Shown here in pieces: positions 51,855 to 62,292 of a stretch of 64,000 nt of DNA. The stretch covers positions 300,783-364,782 of the forward strand of contig NZ_NIQA01000002.1 in the NCBI RefSeq assembly GCF_002236805.1, given 5' to 3'. A model generated the notes under the pieces. It saw only the letters and a program-made list of their open reading frames with translations. It was not told the DNA's origin and made no database searches. The DNA is from Pusillimonas sp. T2. Its GTDB lineage: Bacteria; Pseudomonadota; Gammaproteobacteria; Burkholderiales; Burkholderiaceae_B. Within the stretch, counting starts at the first letter, position 1, and every line of letters starts with the position of its first letter. The position numbers and the translations under genes were made by a program.

Positions 51855-54018
51855 CCGCTCCTTGAAGTTTGGTAGCCGCGACGCCGAACCGCTCGGCAAT
51901 CACCTGCATACTTTCAGCCACATCATCTTGAACCTGGATAGCGGCCCTGATAAATGACTGGATAAACTCAAAAGCATTCTGCCGCTCGGCATGACCTACG
52001 CCCGCCAACAAGTCGGGCAAGGTGTCCAGCGCTTGCTGCTTGTCGATGAGCATCAGAAAACCTTGCTTACGCACCATACGTTTGAAATCTGGCAACGGCA
52101 TGTCGGACAACGCATGCGTACTACGCAAGCGACGCGCCATATTGAAACTACGTTCATCGAAACTACCCACGTGACGACTGACGTAAATAATCGATCGCAC
52201 AATGGCCTCGTTGACGCCACCCTCAGACATTTGCCTGCACAAGGACTCGACCTGTTCGCGCACCATGCGCCGATGCTCGGCCGAGGTACCCGGATGCGGC
52301 CGCGGGTGGGCATCACGCGCTACACCCTGGCCAAACACAGCTTGCATCCAGGGCGAACCATATACCTGCATAAAAGTTTGTTCTGTGGCCTGATCTCGCA
52401 TATCGCGCCAGGCATCGAGGGTTGACTCAATAGCTTCGGATGCAGCCTCTTGCCACTGCCAAAACACGTTATCGGCAGACACAGGCTTGCGTTCTGCGCG
52501 CACCCTTTCGGCTTGACGCGCGACATCCCGCGCCCAAGGGTTGTCGTCGGAGGACATTTCGTAGGAGACCCGCAAAGGGTGGCGTGCGGCCAGCGCACCA
52601 GCGCGCGCCGGCGTCGCCCAGGCCTTGACCCAGGGCTGCACAAAGCTGCGATACAAGCCCAGGTTCAGTCGCGACACGTTATCGACCGCCGCAAATTTCC
52701 AGTCATCTTCGGGTTTGTTGTCGACGATGCGGCGAACATCATCAAGACGGCGGCGCTGAAACGACAACACATAATCGCCAAAAGCAAGGTCGGGGTTCAG
52801 CGTGGTGTCGTCTTTGTCATGAATGACCGCTTCGTAAATGCCCGACGGCAAGATGTCGATGAGGTCGACATTGGCGGCAAACTCTTGATGCTCTTTGGCG
52901 GCTACCTTACCCGATACAAAAATACCCAAATGCCCAATGCTGTCATGCACGGCATAGACAATGGTCTGGTTGTGTGCGTAAATTTCTTCGTCGGCCTGAT
53001 ACAGGTCGGGAATCCAACCCAACGCTTGCGGTGGCGGCGTTATGTTGTCGCCTCGGGAACAAAACACCACAATCGGCGAGCGAATATTGCGTAAATCAAC
53101 CCGCACCCCTTCGTCGGTCACGATGCCGGCCGTCGCCAGCCGGTTGCCCACGAACAAGTTGTCGACAATAAACTGGATCTCTTCCTCGGTTAGATAAACG
53201 TAACCGCCCCAGTACTTTTCAAAGCCAAGGTAACGATCGACTTCGGTATCGATATTGGCATACAAATGATGCTGCTTCGTCCACAACGTATTGGCCGGGT
53301 TCAGGTTCTCGAAGTTTTGCACCAGCCAGGCCCCGTCGAACCTGCCTGCACCCAAATCACTTGTTAAGGCAGCCGGCCACGTGCCGCCCAGCATGCCGCC
53401 GGTGTAGCGCATTGGGTTTTTCCCGCGCCAACCCGCCCAGTAAGACACGGGTGCGCCAGCCACAATAATGGGACCAAAAAGCTCGGGGTACAGCGCTGCG
53501 GTCATGAGTATCTGCCAGCCTGCCTGACAATTGCCAATAACCACTGGCTTGCCCTCGGCCTCGGGTTGCAACTCGATAACTTTGCGTAAAAAAGCTGCTT
53601 CGGCGCGCACCACATCGAACACGGTTTGACCCGGCACCGGATCGGGTAAAAAACCAATGAAGTAGCACGGATGCCCGGCCCGCATGGCCACGCCAATTTC
53701 GCTTTCGGCCTTGAAACCCCCAATGCCCGGGCCATGCCCGGCGCGTGGGTCGACCACCACGAACGGCCTTTTCTTGGGATCAATGACCATGCCGGGCTCG
53801 GGCAAAATGCGGCACAAGCCATAATTGACCGGGTCGGGCAAGTCTCGCCCGTTCATCACGAATTCGAAAGGTACGCTCAGCACATGCGGTGTTTTCTCTT
53901 GCATGTGCGCGCGATACTGGTTGCCGCGCCGGCGCATGACGTCGGCGTATAACACCGAGCGCTGCCAGGCGTCGGTAAAGTAGTCGGTGGCTTGCTGGAA
54001 CAGGTCGTTGGCTAACAT
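51841..54018 (-). CDS. DUF3141 protein (PHA-synthase-like alpha/beta hydrolase)
   Basis: This 725-residue protein has an alpha/beta-hydrolase region (about 80-380) related to PHA synthases. The nucleophile elbow is IGNCQAGWQ with Cys164, and the acid and His regions are SRGDNITPP and IGHLGIFVS. The N- and C-terminal parts are helical and specific to DUF3141. No signal peptide is seen. Whether it makes or degrades a polyester or acts on acyl-CoA is unknown. The gene follows the ABC-2 permease gene by 37 bp and overlaps the cytochrome gene by 14 nt, so these are likely one transcript. Confidence 0.85.
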   Translation of the reverse strand: MLANDLFQQATDYFTDAWQRSVLYADVMRRRGNQYRAHMQEKTPHVLSVPFEFVMNGRDLPDPVNYGLCRILPEPGMVIDPKKRPFVVVDPRAGHGPGIGGFKAESEIGVAMRAGHPCYFIGFLPDPVPGQTVFDVVRAEAAFLRKVIELQPEAEGKPVVIGNCQAGWQILMTAALYPELFGPIIVAGAPVSYWAGWRGKNPMRYTGGMLGGTWPAALTSDLGAGRFDGAWLVQNFENLNPANTLWTKQHHLYANIDTEVDRYLGFEKYWGGYVYLTEEEIQFIVDNLFVGNRLATAGIVTDEGVRVDLRNIRSPIVVFCSRGDNITPPPQALGWIPDLYQADEEIYAHNQTIVYAVHDSIGHLGIFVSGKVAAKEHQEFAANVDLIDILPSGIYEAVIHDKDDTTLNPDLAFGDYVLSFQRRRLDDVRRIVDNKPEDDWKFAAVDNVSRLNLGLYRSFVQPWVKAWATPARAGALAARHPLRVSYEMSSDDNPWARDVARQAERVRAERKPVSADNVFWQWQEAASEAIESTLDAWRDMRDQATEQTFMQVYGSPWMQAVFGQGVARDAHPRPHPGTSAEHRRMVREQVESLCRQMSEGGVNEAIVRSIIYVSRHVGSFDERSFNMARRLRSTHALSDMPLPDFKRMVRKQGFLMLIDKQQALDTLPDLLAGVGHAERQNAFEFIQSFIRAAIQVQDDVAESMQVIAERFGVAATKLQGADGVA

Positions 54019-54055
54019 ATGAACGGATCTCCGGCCTTGTGGGCGAGTGGTGATG

Positions 54056-55180
54056 TCATGCCATCTGGCTTAGGGTACGCCGGAATCGGCCCAGGGCAAT
54101 GACAAAGAACAGTGTACCAATGACGGCGAGCGCCAAGAATTGCGGCCAAACGACCTCGAGCCCGGCACCACGAAACAGAATGGCCTGACCCAACTGCACA
54201 AAATGAGTGGTGGGCGCGGCCAACATGACGTCTTGAACCAATACCGGCATGCTTTCGCGCGGCGTCGTCCCGCCCGACAGCATTTCGAGCGGCAACAACA
54301 CCAGGACAAACAACAGGCCAAACTGCGGCATGCTGCGGGCCAATGTCGCCATAAAAATACCCATCGACGTCATGGCAAAGAGGTGCAATGCCGAACCCGC
54401 CAAAAACAGGCCAACCGAGCCGCCAATCGGCACCCGCAGCGCCCCTTGCACCACGAACACCAGCGACAGCGCCGACGCCACCAGCACAACCAAGCCCATA
54501 GACCATATTTTGGACAGCATAATCTGCGCGGGTGTCACCGGCATGACAAGCAAGTGCTCAATAGTGCCGTGTTCGCGCTCTCGTATGAGCGCCGCACCTG
54601 TCAGAATAATTGACAACATCGTAATAATGTTGATGATCTCGTTCAGAGCGCCAAACCATGCCCGCTCCAGCGTGGGGTTGAACCGCATGCGCAAGGCCAG
54701 CTCAACAGGCAACGCCGATACGGTGCGATAACGCTGAACGAATGCATTGACCTCATCAGACAGAATTTGCTGGATATACCCGCTGCCGGCAAACGCCTGT
54801 GACATGCGGGTCGCGTCGACATTCAGCTGCACCACCGGCTGACGTCCGGCCAAAACATCGCGTTGGAAATCGGGCGGAATATTCAACACAAAGGTATAGC
54901 GGCCCGCGTCAAGCCCCGGATCAACTTCATTGATATCAATCCGCTGGGGCGTAGCAAACTGCGGGGGGTAAAACGCAGCAAAGAGCCGCCCCGACAACGG
55001 CGACTGGTCTTCATCGACAATGGCAATAGGCGCATTGTGCAAGGTGTCGGGCATGGCCGTAGCGGCGGTGTAAATAGAAAAAGTAAACGTATAAACGATC
55101 AGAATCAACATGACCGGGTCTCGCCAAAGACTCCACAACTCTTTAACGCCCAACCGATAGATGGTCTTGATGCCGCTCAT
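54056..55180 (-). CDS. ABC-2 type permease (YhhJ-like)
   Basis: This 374-residue permease has TM1 near residue 25, a large periplasmic loop (about 45-170), and five C-terminal helices; the ABC-2 region includes IREREHGTIEHLLVMPVTPAQIMLSKIW. It corresponds to YhhJ in the YhiI-RbbA-YhhJ set. It lies 48 bp after the fused ATPase-permease gene, which supplies the ATP-hydrolysing domains. The second permease half is fused in that protein, so together they make a heterodimeric membrane core. Confidence 0.9.
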   Translation of the reverse strand: MSGIKTIYRLGVKELWSLWRDPVMLILIVYTFTFSIYTAATAMPDTLHNAPIAIVDEDQSPLSGRLFAAFYPPQFATPQRIDINEVDPGLDAGRYTFVLNIPPDFQRDVLAGRQPVVQLNVDATRMSQAFAGSGYIQQILSDEVNAFVQRYRTVSALPVELALRMRFNPTLERAWFGALNEIINIITMLSIILTGAALIREREHGTIEHLLVMPVTPAQIMLSKIWSMGLVVLVASALSLVFVVQGALRVPIGGSVGLFLAGSALHLFAMTSMGIFMATLARSMPQFGLLFVLVLLPLEMLSGGTTPRESMPVLVQDVMLAAPTTHFVQLGQAILFRGAGLEVVWPQFLALAVIGTLFFVIALGRFRRTLSQMA

Positions 55181-55228
55181 GCCTGGGACCTTTTACAGGC
55201 GAATAGCCCCGAATCGTGGTGCCCCATG

Positions 55229-58066
55229 TCAACGTTCCTGCTTGCGCAACAAAGCGATAGCCAGCAACAGAATAACCGGTACCGACAACGCCAATGGCCA
55301 TAAGGCATGCCACACGTCGCCCAGCCCGAGCCCCTTGCTAAAAATTCCCCGACTGACCAATAGAAAATGAGTGGCCGGGTAGATCTGCCCAATCAGGGCA
55401 CCGGGCCCCTCGAGTGAAGACACTGGGTTCAGCAACCCGGAAAACTGAATGGCAGGCAAAATGGTGCCGATCATGGTCAGAAACATGGCGGCGATTTGCG
55501 ACCGCGTAAAGCTGGAGGCAAACAACCCGAATCCGGTTGCAAACGTGACATACACCAGCGCCGCCAGGGCCAGCACCCAGAAACTACCGGTTACTGGCAC
55601 GTTAAACAGGGTGACTGCCAACGCTGCCATAAGCAAAAAATTAAACATCCCCAAAACAATGTACGGCAGTTGCTTCCCTAGAAGAAACTCACTGCGCCGA
55701 ACGGGCGTGACATAAAAATTAATCATCGAGCCCAGCTCTTTTTCACGTACTACGGCCAATGCCGTCAGCATGGCCGGGATCATCAACAGCAAGAGCGGAA
55801 TAATGGCCGGCACCATGGCCGGCAAGCTTTTAACATCGGGGTTGTAACGAAAGCGGGTTTCGATGGAAAACGGTGTCAAGGCCGCAGCGCTTTGTCCCAT
55901 TTGCTGACGGGCCTGCTCAACCAACCACCCCTGATGCAACCCCTGGACATAGCCGCGTACCGTTTCCGCCCGTTGAGGGTTGGCGCCATCAACCCAGGCA
56001 CCAATATCCACCATCTGACCGCGCTTCAGGTCCCGTGCAAAGCCGGCGGGAATTTCAACAGCCAGCGCCAACTCACCACTGCGCATGCGACGGTCAAGGT
56101 CGTCATAATCGGTGATAGATGGCCGCTCAATAAAATAGCGCGACCCGGCCATATTCAGGTGATAGTCACGGCTTAATGTCGTCTGATCGCGGTCAAGCAC
56201 CGCAAAGGTCAGGTCTTCGACATCCATACTGATGCCATAACCCATGATCAGCATCAGTATCAACGTACCCGCCAGCGCCAATAGCCGCCGCACGGGGTCA
56301 CGCTGCAATTGCAATGACTCGAGGTGCGCATACGTGAGCAGGCGCGACATACTGAAGCCCGGTGCCCGGGCTTTGTCTAGCGACTGCGGCGGCTGATTTG
56401 CCGCGGCGCTGCCAATAGTGACCTGAGTGGCCGAGTCCGTCCCAGTCAAAGGCACAGCAGACTTCTTAAACGAAGGCTCATCGCACGTTGCGGGCATAAC
56501 AGACGGCTCAGGCACCGGCTTCGTTGCTGCCGCTTCGGCCCGAACCGCAGCTTCAAGGTAATGAATAAACGCCCCTTCCAGAGACGCCGTGCCGCTGCTT
56601 TCAACTAGCGCTGCCGGAGTGTCGCTGACCAGCACTTTCCCGGCATGCATGAACGAAATACGATCGCAACGCACCGCCTCATTCATGAAGTGTGTCGAAA
56701 TAAATAATGTGACGCCGTCGTCCCTGGCCAGGTCGATCATGAGTTGCCAGAACATGTCGCGGGCGATGGGATCGACGCCCGAAGTGGGCTCGTCAAGAAT
56801 CAGCAATTCGGGGCCATGCACCACTGCAACGGCCAACGACAAGCGCTGACGCACCCCCAGGGGCAACGACGTCGGCAATGCATGCAGCACATCGTTAAGC
56901 CCGAATCGGTCGGCCATGGCCTGCATACGGCCGGGTATTTCGGCCTCGGGAACACTGAACAAGCGCGCATGCAGCACCAGGTTCTGGGCAACCGTCAGTT
57001 CGCTGTATAGCGAAAACGACTGCGACATATACCCCACCCGACGACGGGTAGCGACATCGTGAGAGTCGATTTCACGCCCAAACAACCAGGCCTGACCTTC
57101 GGTGGCAGGCAACAACCCCGTCAGCATTTTCATGGTGGTCGACTTGCCGCAGCCATTTGACCCCAGAAACCCGAAAATCTCACCCCGGCGAATACTGAAA
57201 CTGACATGATCAACCGCAACGAAGTCGCCAAATTTCATGGTCAGATCACGCGCTTCGATGGCAACCTCGGCCGCCATACCCTGCGCGGGTGGTCGCAATA
57301 CAACAGGGGCATAACCGCGACGGCGATCGTCGGGCAGCAACGCAACAAATGCAGCCTCAAGCGCATCGGTCGACGTCATTTTTTTGACCTCGGCCGGCGT
57401 ACCCGTTGCCAGGATAGCTCCAGCATCCATCGCCACCAGCCAATCAAAACGCTCGGCCTCTTCCATATAGGCCGTCGCTACAACTACACTCATGCCGGGG
57501 CGATCGCGACGAATGCGGTCGATCAAGTCCCAAAATTGGCGTCGCGCCAACGGGTCTACGCCGGTAGTGGGTTCGTCAAGAATCAGTAAGTCGGGATCGT
57601 GGATCAGGGCACAGCACAACCCTAACTTTTGCTTCATGCCGCCCGACAACTTGCCGGCTGGGCGCGTCAAGAACGGAAACAGCCCCGTGTCGCGCGTGAG
57701 CGCATCGATACGGCGACGACGCTCGGCCGCGTCGTGGCCAAAAAGACGACCAAAGCATTGCAGATTTTCTTCGACCGACAAAGTGGGATACAGATTTTTG
57801 CCCAAGCCTTGCGGCATATAAGCAATGCGCGGACACACCTGATCGCGATGGGCGGATTCGGCCATACTGCCGCCCAATACAAACACGTTACCGACCTGAA
57901 CACGACGGGCACCAGCCAAAAGAGCCAGCAAGCTGGACTTACCCACGCCGTCTGGGCCGATCAGCCCCACCATTTTGCCAGCGGGGATATCGAGCCGAAT
58001 ATTGTCCAGCGCCGCCACCTTGCCGTAATACAAAGAGACAGCGTCAAGGCGGGCCACCATTGTCAT
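55229..58066 (-). CDS. Fused ABC ATPase-ATPase-permease (RbbA/YhiH-like)
   Basis: This 945-residue protein carries two ABC ATPase domains and one ABC-2 permease. The first (about 1-240) has Walker [10 protein letters not shown], signature [11 protein letters not shown] and Walker [13 protein letters not shown]. The second (about 265-500) has GSNGCGKST and LDEPTSGVD; its signature is the degenerate [12 protein letters not shown] linker of about 70 residues leads to the permease (about 585-945), with TM helices at its start and end. The E. coli relative RbbA is described as ribosome-associated, but this gene order (adaptor, fused ATPase, permease) is that of an exporter. The substrate is unknown. 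Confidence 0.92.
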   Translation of the reverse strand: MTMVARLDAVSLYYGKVAALDNIRLDIPAGKMVGLIGPDGVGKSSLLALLAGARRVQVGNVFVLGGSMAESAHRDQVCPRIAYMPQGLGKNLYPTLSVEENLQCFGRLFGHDAAERRRRIDALTRDTGLFPFLTRPAGKLSGGMKQKLGLCCALIHDPDLLILDEPTTGVDPLARRQFWDLIDRIRRDRPGMSVVVATAYMEEAERFDWLVAMDAGAILATGTPAEVKKMTSTDALEAAFVALLPDDRRRGYAPVVLRPPAQGMAAEVAIEARDLTMKFGDFVAVDHVSFSIRRGEIFGFLGSNGCGKSTTMKMLTGLLPATEGQAWLFGREIDSHDVATRRRVGYMSQSFSLYSELTVAQNLVLHARLFSVPEAEIPGRMQAMADRFGLNDVLHALPTSLPLGVRQRLSLAVAVVHGPELLILDEPTSGVDPIARDMFWQLMIDLARDDGVTLFISTHFMNEAVRCDRISFMHAGKVLVSDTPAALVESSGTASLEGAFIHYLEAAVRAEAAATKPVPEPSVMPATCDEPSFKKSAVPLTGTDSATQVTIGSAAANQPPQSLDKARAPGFSMSRLLTYAHLESLQLQRDPVRRLLALAGTLILMLIMGYGISMDVEDLTFAVLDRDQTTLSRDYHLNMAGSRYFIERPSITDYDDLDRRMRSGELALAVEIPAGFARDLKRGQMVDIGAWVDGANPQRAETVRGYVQGLHQGWLVEQARQQMGQSAAALTPFSIETRFRYNPDVKSLPAMVPAIIPLLLLMIPAMLTALAVVREKELGSMINFYVTPVRRSEFLLGKQLPYIVLGMFNFLLMAALAVTLFNVPVTGSFWVLALAALVYVTFATGFGLFASSFTRSQIAAMFLTMIGTILPAIQFSGLLNPVSSLEGPGALIGQIYPATHFLLVSRGIFSKGLGLGDVWHALWPLALSVPVILLLAIALLRKQER

Positions 58067-58075
58067 GACCTAACC

Positions 58076-59152
58076 CTACTGAACGTTAACCGTCAGCGCC
58101 TGAGGCCACGAGGCCTGATCATCTATCTTGAGCCATGCAACACCCGGCAGCCCCGTCTTGACCTGTTCGAGATGACGACGCAACAGGTCGGGGTCGATCT
58201 GGGCCTTGACCCGGAACATCAGCTTTTGGCGCTCACTGGCCGTCTCCACCGTTTTCGGAGTGAACTGCGCCACACTGGACACATAAGACACTTTGGCCGG
58301 AATGACATAGCCGGGAGCCGCATCGAGCACCAGACGAACATCGGCACCCAACGCCACGCGACCCGCAACGGTTTCGGGCAGAAAAAACGTCATGTAAACA
58401 TCGGCAAGGTCAACAAGGTTGAGCACTTTGCCCCCGGCCGCCAACACTTCGCCGGGCTGGGCAATGCGGTACTGAACGCGACCATCGCGAGGCGCTTTCA
58501 AGACCGTATCATCGATATCGGCCTGGATGCGTTCAATAGTGGCTTGCGCCGCGGCAACCGACGAACCCGAGCTGATGACCTGAGACTGCGCCGCATGCAC
58601 CGCCGCTTGGGCCGCCGCGACCTGAGCTCGCGCGGCTTCGAGAACGGCCTGCGCGCCCACAACGGCGGCGCGATGTTCGTCGAGAGTTTGACGCGACGTG
58701 GCGCCACCGGCCACCAATTGTTCGGTACGCGCCAAGCTTTGTCTGGCAAGGCGAAGCTCGCTTTCGCGTTGGGCCACTAGCGCCAGTGCTGCCGTGCGGT
58801 CGCTTTCGCGAGCAGCCACCTGGGCCTGCGCCGTTTGAACATTATTGACGGCCTGATCGTAGATGGCTTGCGCTTCGGCACGTTGAGCCAACAGCGTATC
58901 GGTTTGCATGTGGGCCAACGCATCCCCCGCCCGCACAAAACTGCCTTCGTTCACTAAAATATCGACCACGCGGCCAGGCTGCCGGGTGGCAACGTCGACC
59001 TCAGTGGCCTCGATCCGGCCATTGCCACTAACAAATGACTCGCCATAGCCCGCTGCTTGAAGGGATCGCCAATAATACGCGCCAGCGCCTGCTACGAGCA
59101 GAGCGGCCATCACCCACGCCCACAATTTGTTGTGCAAACCTCGAAGCGCCAT
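58076..59152 (-). CDS. HlyD-family periplasmic adaptor (YhiI-like)
   Basis: This 358-residue membrane-fusion protein has an N-terminal anchor (LWAWVMAALLVAGAGAYYW) and lipoyl halves (NGRIEATEVDVATRQPGRV and the later DGRVQYRIAQPGEV). A long Ala/Gln-rich coiled coil spans about 85-210. It is the first gene of the YhiI-RbbA-YhhJ-type operon and lies 9 bp upstream of the fused ATPase gene. I chose ATG 59152, with GGGGA upstream, because 17 extra codons would precede the anchor without support. Confidence 0.9.
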   Translation of the reverse strand: MALRGLHNKLWAWVMAALLVAGAGAYYWRSLQAAGYGESFVSGNGRIEATEVDVATRQPGRVVDILVNEGSFVRAGDALAHMQTDTLLAQRAEAQAIYDQAVNNVQTAQAQVAARESDRTAALALVAQRESELRLARQSLARTEQLVAGGATSRQTLDEHRAAVVGAQAVLEAARAQVAAAQAAVHAAQSQVISSGSSVAAAQATIERIQADIDDTVLKAPRDGRVQYRIAQPGEVLAAGGKVLNLVDLADVYMTFFLPETVAGRVALGADVRLVLDAAPGYVIPAKVSYVSSVAQFTPKTVETASERQKLMFRVKAQIDPDLLRRHLEQVKTGLPGVAWLKIDDQASWPQALTVNVQ

Positions 59153-59311
59153 ATACGTTTCCCCATGTGTTAGCGCGTAGTATGGCGCAAGGTGCGCAGA
59201 CAAAACAATCGATCAAATCACCCCGATGTGATGCACGTCAAACAACACAACATTGGGTGCCTGCCGCAGCTATGCAAAGGTAGCAAATGTCTGCTGTCGA
59301 AGACCATATAA

Positions 59312-59338
59312 AAACCCCCGGAGCGTGCCCGGGGGTTT
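59312..59338 (-). terminator. Rho-independent terminator of pagL
   Basis: A 10-bp stem AAACCCCCGG/CCGGGGGTTT with a 7-nt loop lies 32 bp beyond the pagL stop. On the minus strand the right arm is followed by TTTTTATATGG, a usable U-run. It also separates pagL from the YhiI-type operon. Confidence 0.85.
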
Positions 59339-59369
59339 ATTGACTGGCTAAGCGCAGCATTAAAACAGC

Positions 59370-59915
59370 TTAAAACTGATGGCTTAACAATACCTGGAAG
59401 ACATCTAGGCCGGGATTGGGACGTTTAATGCCTGCGTTTGAGAAGTGCGAGTAGCGCAGCCCCAGGCGTGTGTCATCGCCCAAATAAGCGCCAAACCCAA
59501 GGTGTTCGCCAAATTGGAACTTGGTTGACATGTCTTTATCGGCAAAACGGCTGCGCGAAAATACGTTGGCGCTTAAGCCAGCTTCGAAGTAAAACGCATT
59601 GTTGACGCTCCAACGCACAAACGGCGCGGCGCCCAACTGCCACATGCTTGAAGGCTCGCGTGAACCACTGGCGCGCCATAAAGAGCCACTTACTTCGGCC
59701 AACAGATCTAGACGACTATTATTGCCTTCGAACTGATAGGTATAAAACGAGGGAGACTCCCAGGCCATTTCGTACCGCTGATAATGATTGCCCGCACCAG
59801 CACGCACGCTAATACCATTACCCGACATTGGCTCGGCCAACGCTGGCGAACACAATACAGAAGCAGCAACCCCGGCCAGCAGGGCTTTTGCACCACGGCG
59901 CACAAATTTACGCAT
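59370..59915 (-). CDS. pagL: Lipid A 3-O-deacylase (PagL), acyloxyacyl hydrolase family
   Basis: This 181-residue protein has a signal peptide (ALLAGVAASVLCSPALA) and an eight-strand outer-membrane barrel ending in Phe (LLSHQF). The active-site segment is RYSHFSNAGIKRPNPGLD: His157 and Ser159 match the catalytic pair of PagL. Asp171 lies where P. aeruginosa PagL has catalytic Glu140. It removes the 3-linked acyl chain of lipid A at the outer membrane. It is monocistronic, followed by a strong terminator. Confidence 0.88.
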   Translation of the reverse strand: MRKFVRRGAKALLAGVAASVLCSPALAEPMSGNGISVRAGAGNHYQRYEMAWESPSFYTYQFEGNNSRLDLLAEVSGSLWRASGSREPSSMWQLGAAPFVRWSVNNAFYFEAGLSANVFSRSRFADKDMSTKFQFGEHLGFGAYLGDDTRLGLRYSHFSNAGIKRPNPGLDVFQVLLSHQF

Positions 59916-60052
59916 GAGCTATCCTTGAAAGCATAAATAAAAACGGAAAACCGGCGGGAGCACGGCCACAAATTTCAGCGGTCAATCGTAGCATGCACAA
60001 CAAGAAAAAACGGGGTGTAAGTAGAGGTTACACACCTGTTTCCGGGCTTACC

Positions 60053-62128
60053 CTAAGCGTACATGTCGGAAAAATCCGACGGTTTCATTACCCGATCAAG
60101 GAGCGCATCGGGGGCCATGGGCCGCCCAAGCAAGTAGCCCTGAAGATAATCACACCCTAACTGCGACAAAACCTCGAACTGGGTTTGAGTTTCGACCCCT
60201 TCGGCTACTACTTCGAGCCCCAGGGTTTGAGCCAAGGCCGCAACCGCCCCCACAATGGCGCGGTCTTCGGTTTCAGGGGCCAGGTCGCGCACAAACCCTC
60301 GGTCGATTTTAAGTTCATCAACAGGCAAACGCTTTAAGTACAACAAGCTGGAATAGCCCGTGCCGAAATCGTCGATCGCAATTCGAACGCCCAAATCGCA
60401 CAAGCGCTGCAAAATCACAATACTGGATTCGGTATCGTGCATAGCCGTAGACTCGGTGATCTCGAGGGTGAGCGACTGCGGCTTGAGCCCGTAACGATTC
60501 AACAAGGTACGAACCGTTGTGACCAGTCCACTGTGACGAAACTGCATGGGGGACAAGTTGACCGCCACCGCAGCCTCGAGCCATCCATCGTCCTGCCATT
60601 GGCGCACTTGACGGCAGGCGCGGTCGAGCACCCATTCGCCAATCGGCACAATCAGGCCAGTGCGTTCGGCCAACGGAATGAAACGGTCAGGGGCCACCTG
60701 GCCGTGTTCATCGTGCCACCAGCGCAGCAAGGCCTCTGCCCCGGATATTTTTCCAGACGCCACATGAAACTTGGGCTGATAAGCCAGGCTAAGTTCGTTG
60801 TTCTCAAGGGCTTTTCGAAAGTCTTGCAACAGGCTGAGCTGCTGCTGCACATTGGCATGCATGGACGTTTCGAAGAAGCTGTAGGTATTACGCCCGGCGT
60901 TCTTGGCATGATGGCGCGCAGCATCAGCCTGGGCGAGCAGGTCGTGACGCTCATTGCCGTCATCGGGGCACAAGGTAATACCCACGCTGGCTGATACATG
61001 AATTTCTTGGCCGGCCACATGAAACGGCTTTTTAATGAAAGACAGCACCTTGTGCGCCTGAGTGGCAGCATCGGCGGGCTCGACGATATCCATCAGCAAA
61101 ACGAACTCGTCGCCGGCCAGGCGGGCCAAAGTGTCTTGGCCCCGAATGTGCGACTGCACCCGGCGCGCGACCTCAAGCAGTAAACGGTCGCCCACATGAT
61201 GGCCATAAGCGTCATTCACCACCCTGAAACCATCCAGGTCCATCATGAGCAGGGCAAAGCGCCCGCCGTCGCGCCGCACGTTGACTAGCGCACGGTCTAT
61301 TCGATCTTCGAGCAAGGTGCGGTTGGGCAAGCCGGTAAGGCTGTCGTGTAGCGCCAGATACTTAAGTTCGCGCGTGGCCTGGCTAAGGGAGTGCGTTTGA
61401 GACTGCGCGCGCATGTCGAACAAAGACACGAGCAAGGCCCCGCCCAACACGACGATCGTGATGACAATTGTCATGCCGGCCAGACCTTGAGCATTGAAGT
61501 CCGACATCCCTGCGGCAGACTGGGCATGCGCAGGAAACTGCGCCGCAGCCATGCCCACATAGTGCATACCTGCAATAGCCATACCCATGATCGCGGACGC
61601 TCCAACACGTTGCAGCCAGACATGCCGACCTTCAGCGCGCAGCTTGAACGCAGCCCACAACGCGGCGACTGAAGCGCCATAGGCAATCAGCAATGAGGTA
61701 ACAAACCAGCCCATGTGGTACTGAATGGCCGGGCTCATGTGCATGGCCGCCATGCCCAGGTAGTGCATGCCAGCAATGCCCGCCGCCAAGAACAGCCCCC
61801 CAACCAGCAAGCGCAGCAGCGGTAGCGAGGGACGGCAGACAATCCAGAGCGCAAGACCCGACGCCACAATGGCCAACAGTAACGACACGGCTGTAAGTAC
61901 AGGGTCGTACCCCACCGGAATAGGCAAACTGCACGCCAGCATACCCACAAAATGCATGGCCCAAATGCCCAGACCCATGGCCAATGCGCCACCCATCAGC
62001 CAGCCCCCCGCCTGCGCGCCACGCGCAGAGGCGACCCGCGCGGCCATGTCGAGCGCGGTGTAAGCCGCCAGCACGGCAACAAACAGCGACCAGAGCACTA
62101 ATGAAAAGTTATAGCTACTTACGAGCAT
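60053..62128 (-). CDS. MHYT-GGDEF-EAL c-di-GMP signalling protein
   Basis: This 691-residue inner-membrane protein has an N-terminal MHYT sensor of seven helices (about 5-240). The three motifs are MHFVGM (58), MHYLGM (121) and MHYVGM (188), proposed to bind copper and sense gases. The cyclase domain (about 255-415) has AGDEF (338-342), with Ala for the first Gly. The EAL domain (about 430-680) has EALLRW, NLSP, EITES, DDFGTGYSSL, KIDR and AEGVE, all intact. It could switch between making and breaking c-di-GMP. I prefer ATG 62128 with an upstream AGGT; a start 10 codons earlier lacks a ribosome site. Confidence 0.91.
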   Translation of the reverse strand: MLVSSYNFSLVLWSLFVAVLAAYTALDMAARVASARGAQAGGWLMGGALAMGLGIWAMHFVGMLACSLPIPVGYDPVLTAVSLLLAIVASGLALWIVCRPSLPLLRLLVGGLFLAAGIAGMHYLGMAAMHMSPAIQYHMGWFVTSLLIAYGASVAALWAAFKLRAEGRHVWLQRVGASAIMGMAIAGMHYVGMAAAQFPAHAQSAAGMSDFNAQGLAGMTIVITIVVLGGALLVSLFDMRAQSQTHSLSQATRELKYLALHDSLTGLPNRTLLEDRIDRALVNVRRDGGRFALLMMDLDGFRVVNDAYGHHVGDRLLLEVARRVQSHIRGQDTLARLAGDEFVLLMDIVEPADAATQAHKVLSFIKKPFHVAGQEIHVSASVGITLCPDDGNERHDLLAQADAARHHAKNAGRNTYSFFETSMHANVQQQLSLLQDFRKALENNELSLAYQPKFHVASGKISGAEALLRWWHDEHGQVAPDRFIPLAERTGLIVPIGEWVLDRACRQVRQWQDDGWLEAAVAVNLSPMQFRHSGLVTTVRTLLNRYGLKPQSLTLEITESTAMHDTESSIVILQRLCDLGVRIAIDDFGTGYSSLLYLKRLPVDELKIDRGFVRDLAPETEDRAIVGAVAALAQTLGLEVVAEGVETQTQFEVLSQLGCDYLQGYLLGRPMAPDALLDRVMKPSDFSDMYA

Positions 62129-62292
62129 GGGACCTGCGCTTGGGTAGATGCCCCGCATAAGTGCAGAGGCAAATAACTTGTTTACGGAATGAACCGCAAA
62201 AACTTAAGACAAAATCGGTTGCCCGTTACAATATTCTGATGGGCCTTTACAAGATACGCACCAAGACAGCGTTAAAAGTCAGATCAAATGCA

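Noticed and set aside
52450-53094. 214-codon plus-strand frame opposite the DUF3141 gene
   Set aside because: It has no recognisable domain and mirrors the codon bias of the real gene.
57629-58780. Long open frame (383 codons) on the plus strand opposite the adaptor and RbbA-like genes
   Set aside because: It is antisense to two clear genes, has His/Arg/Gln-rich composition typical of shadow frames in GC-rich DNA, and matches no family.
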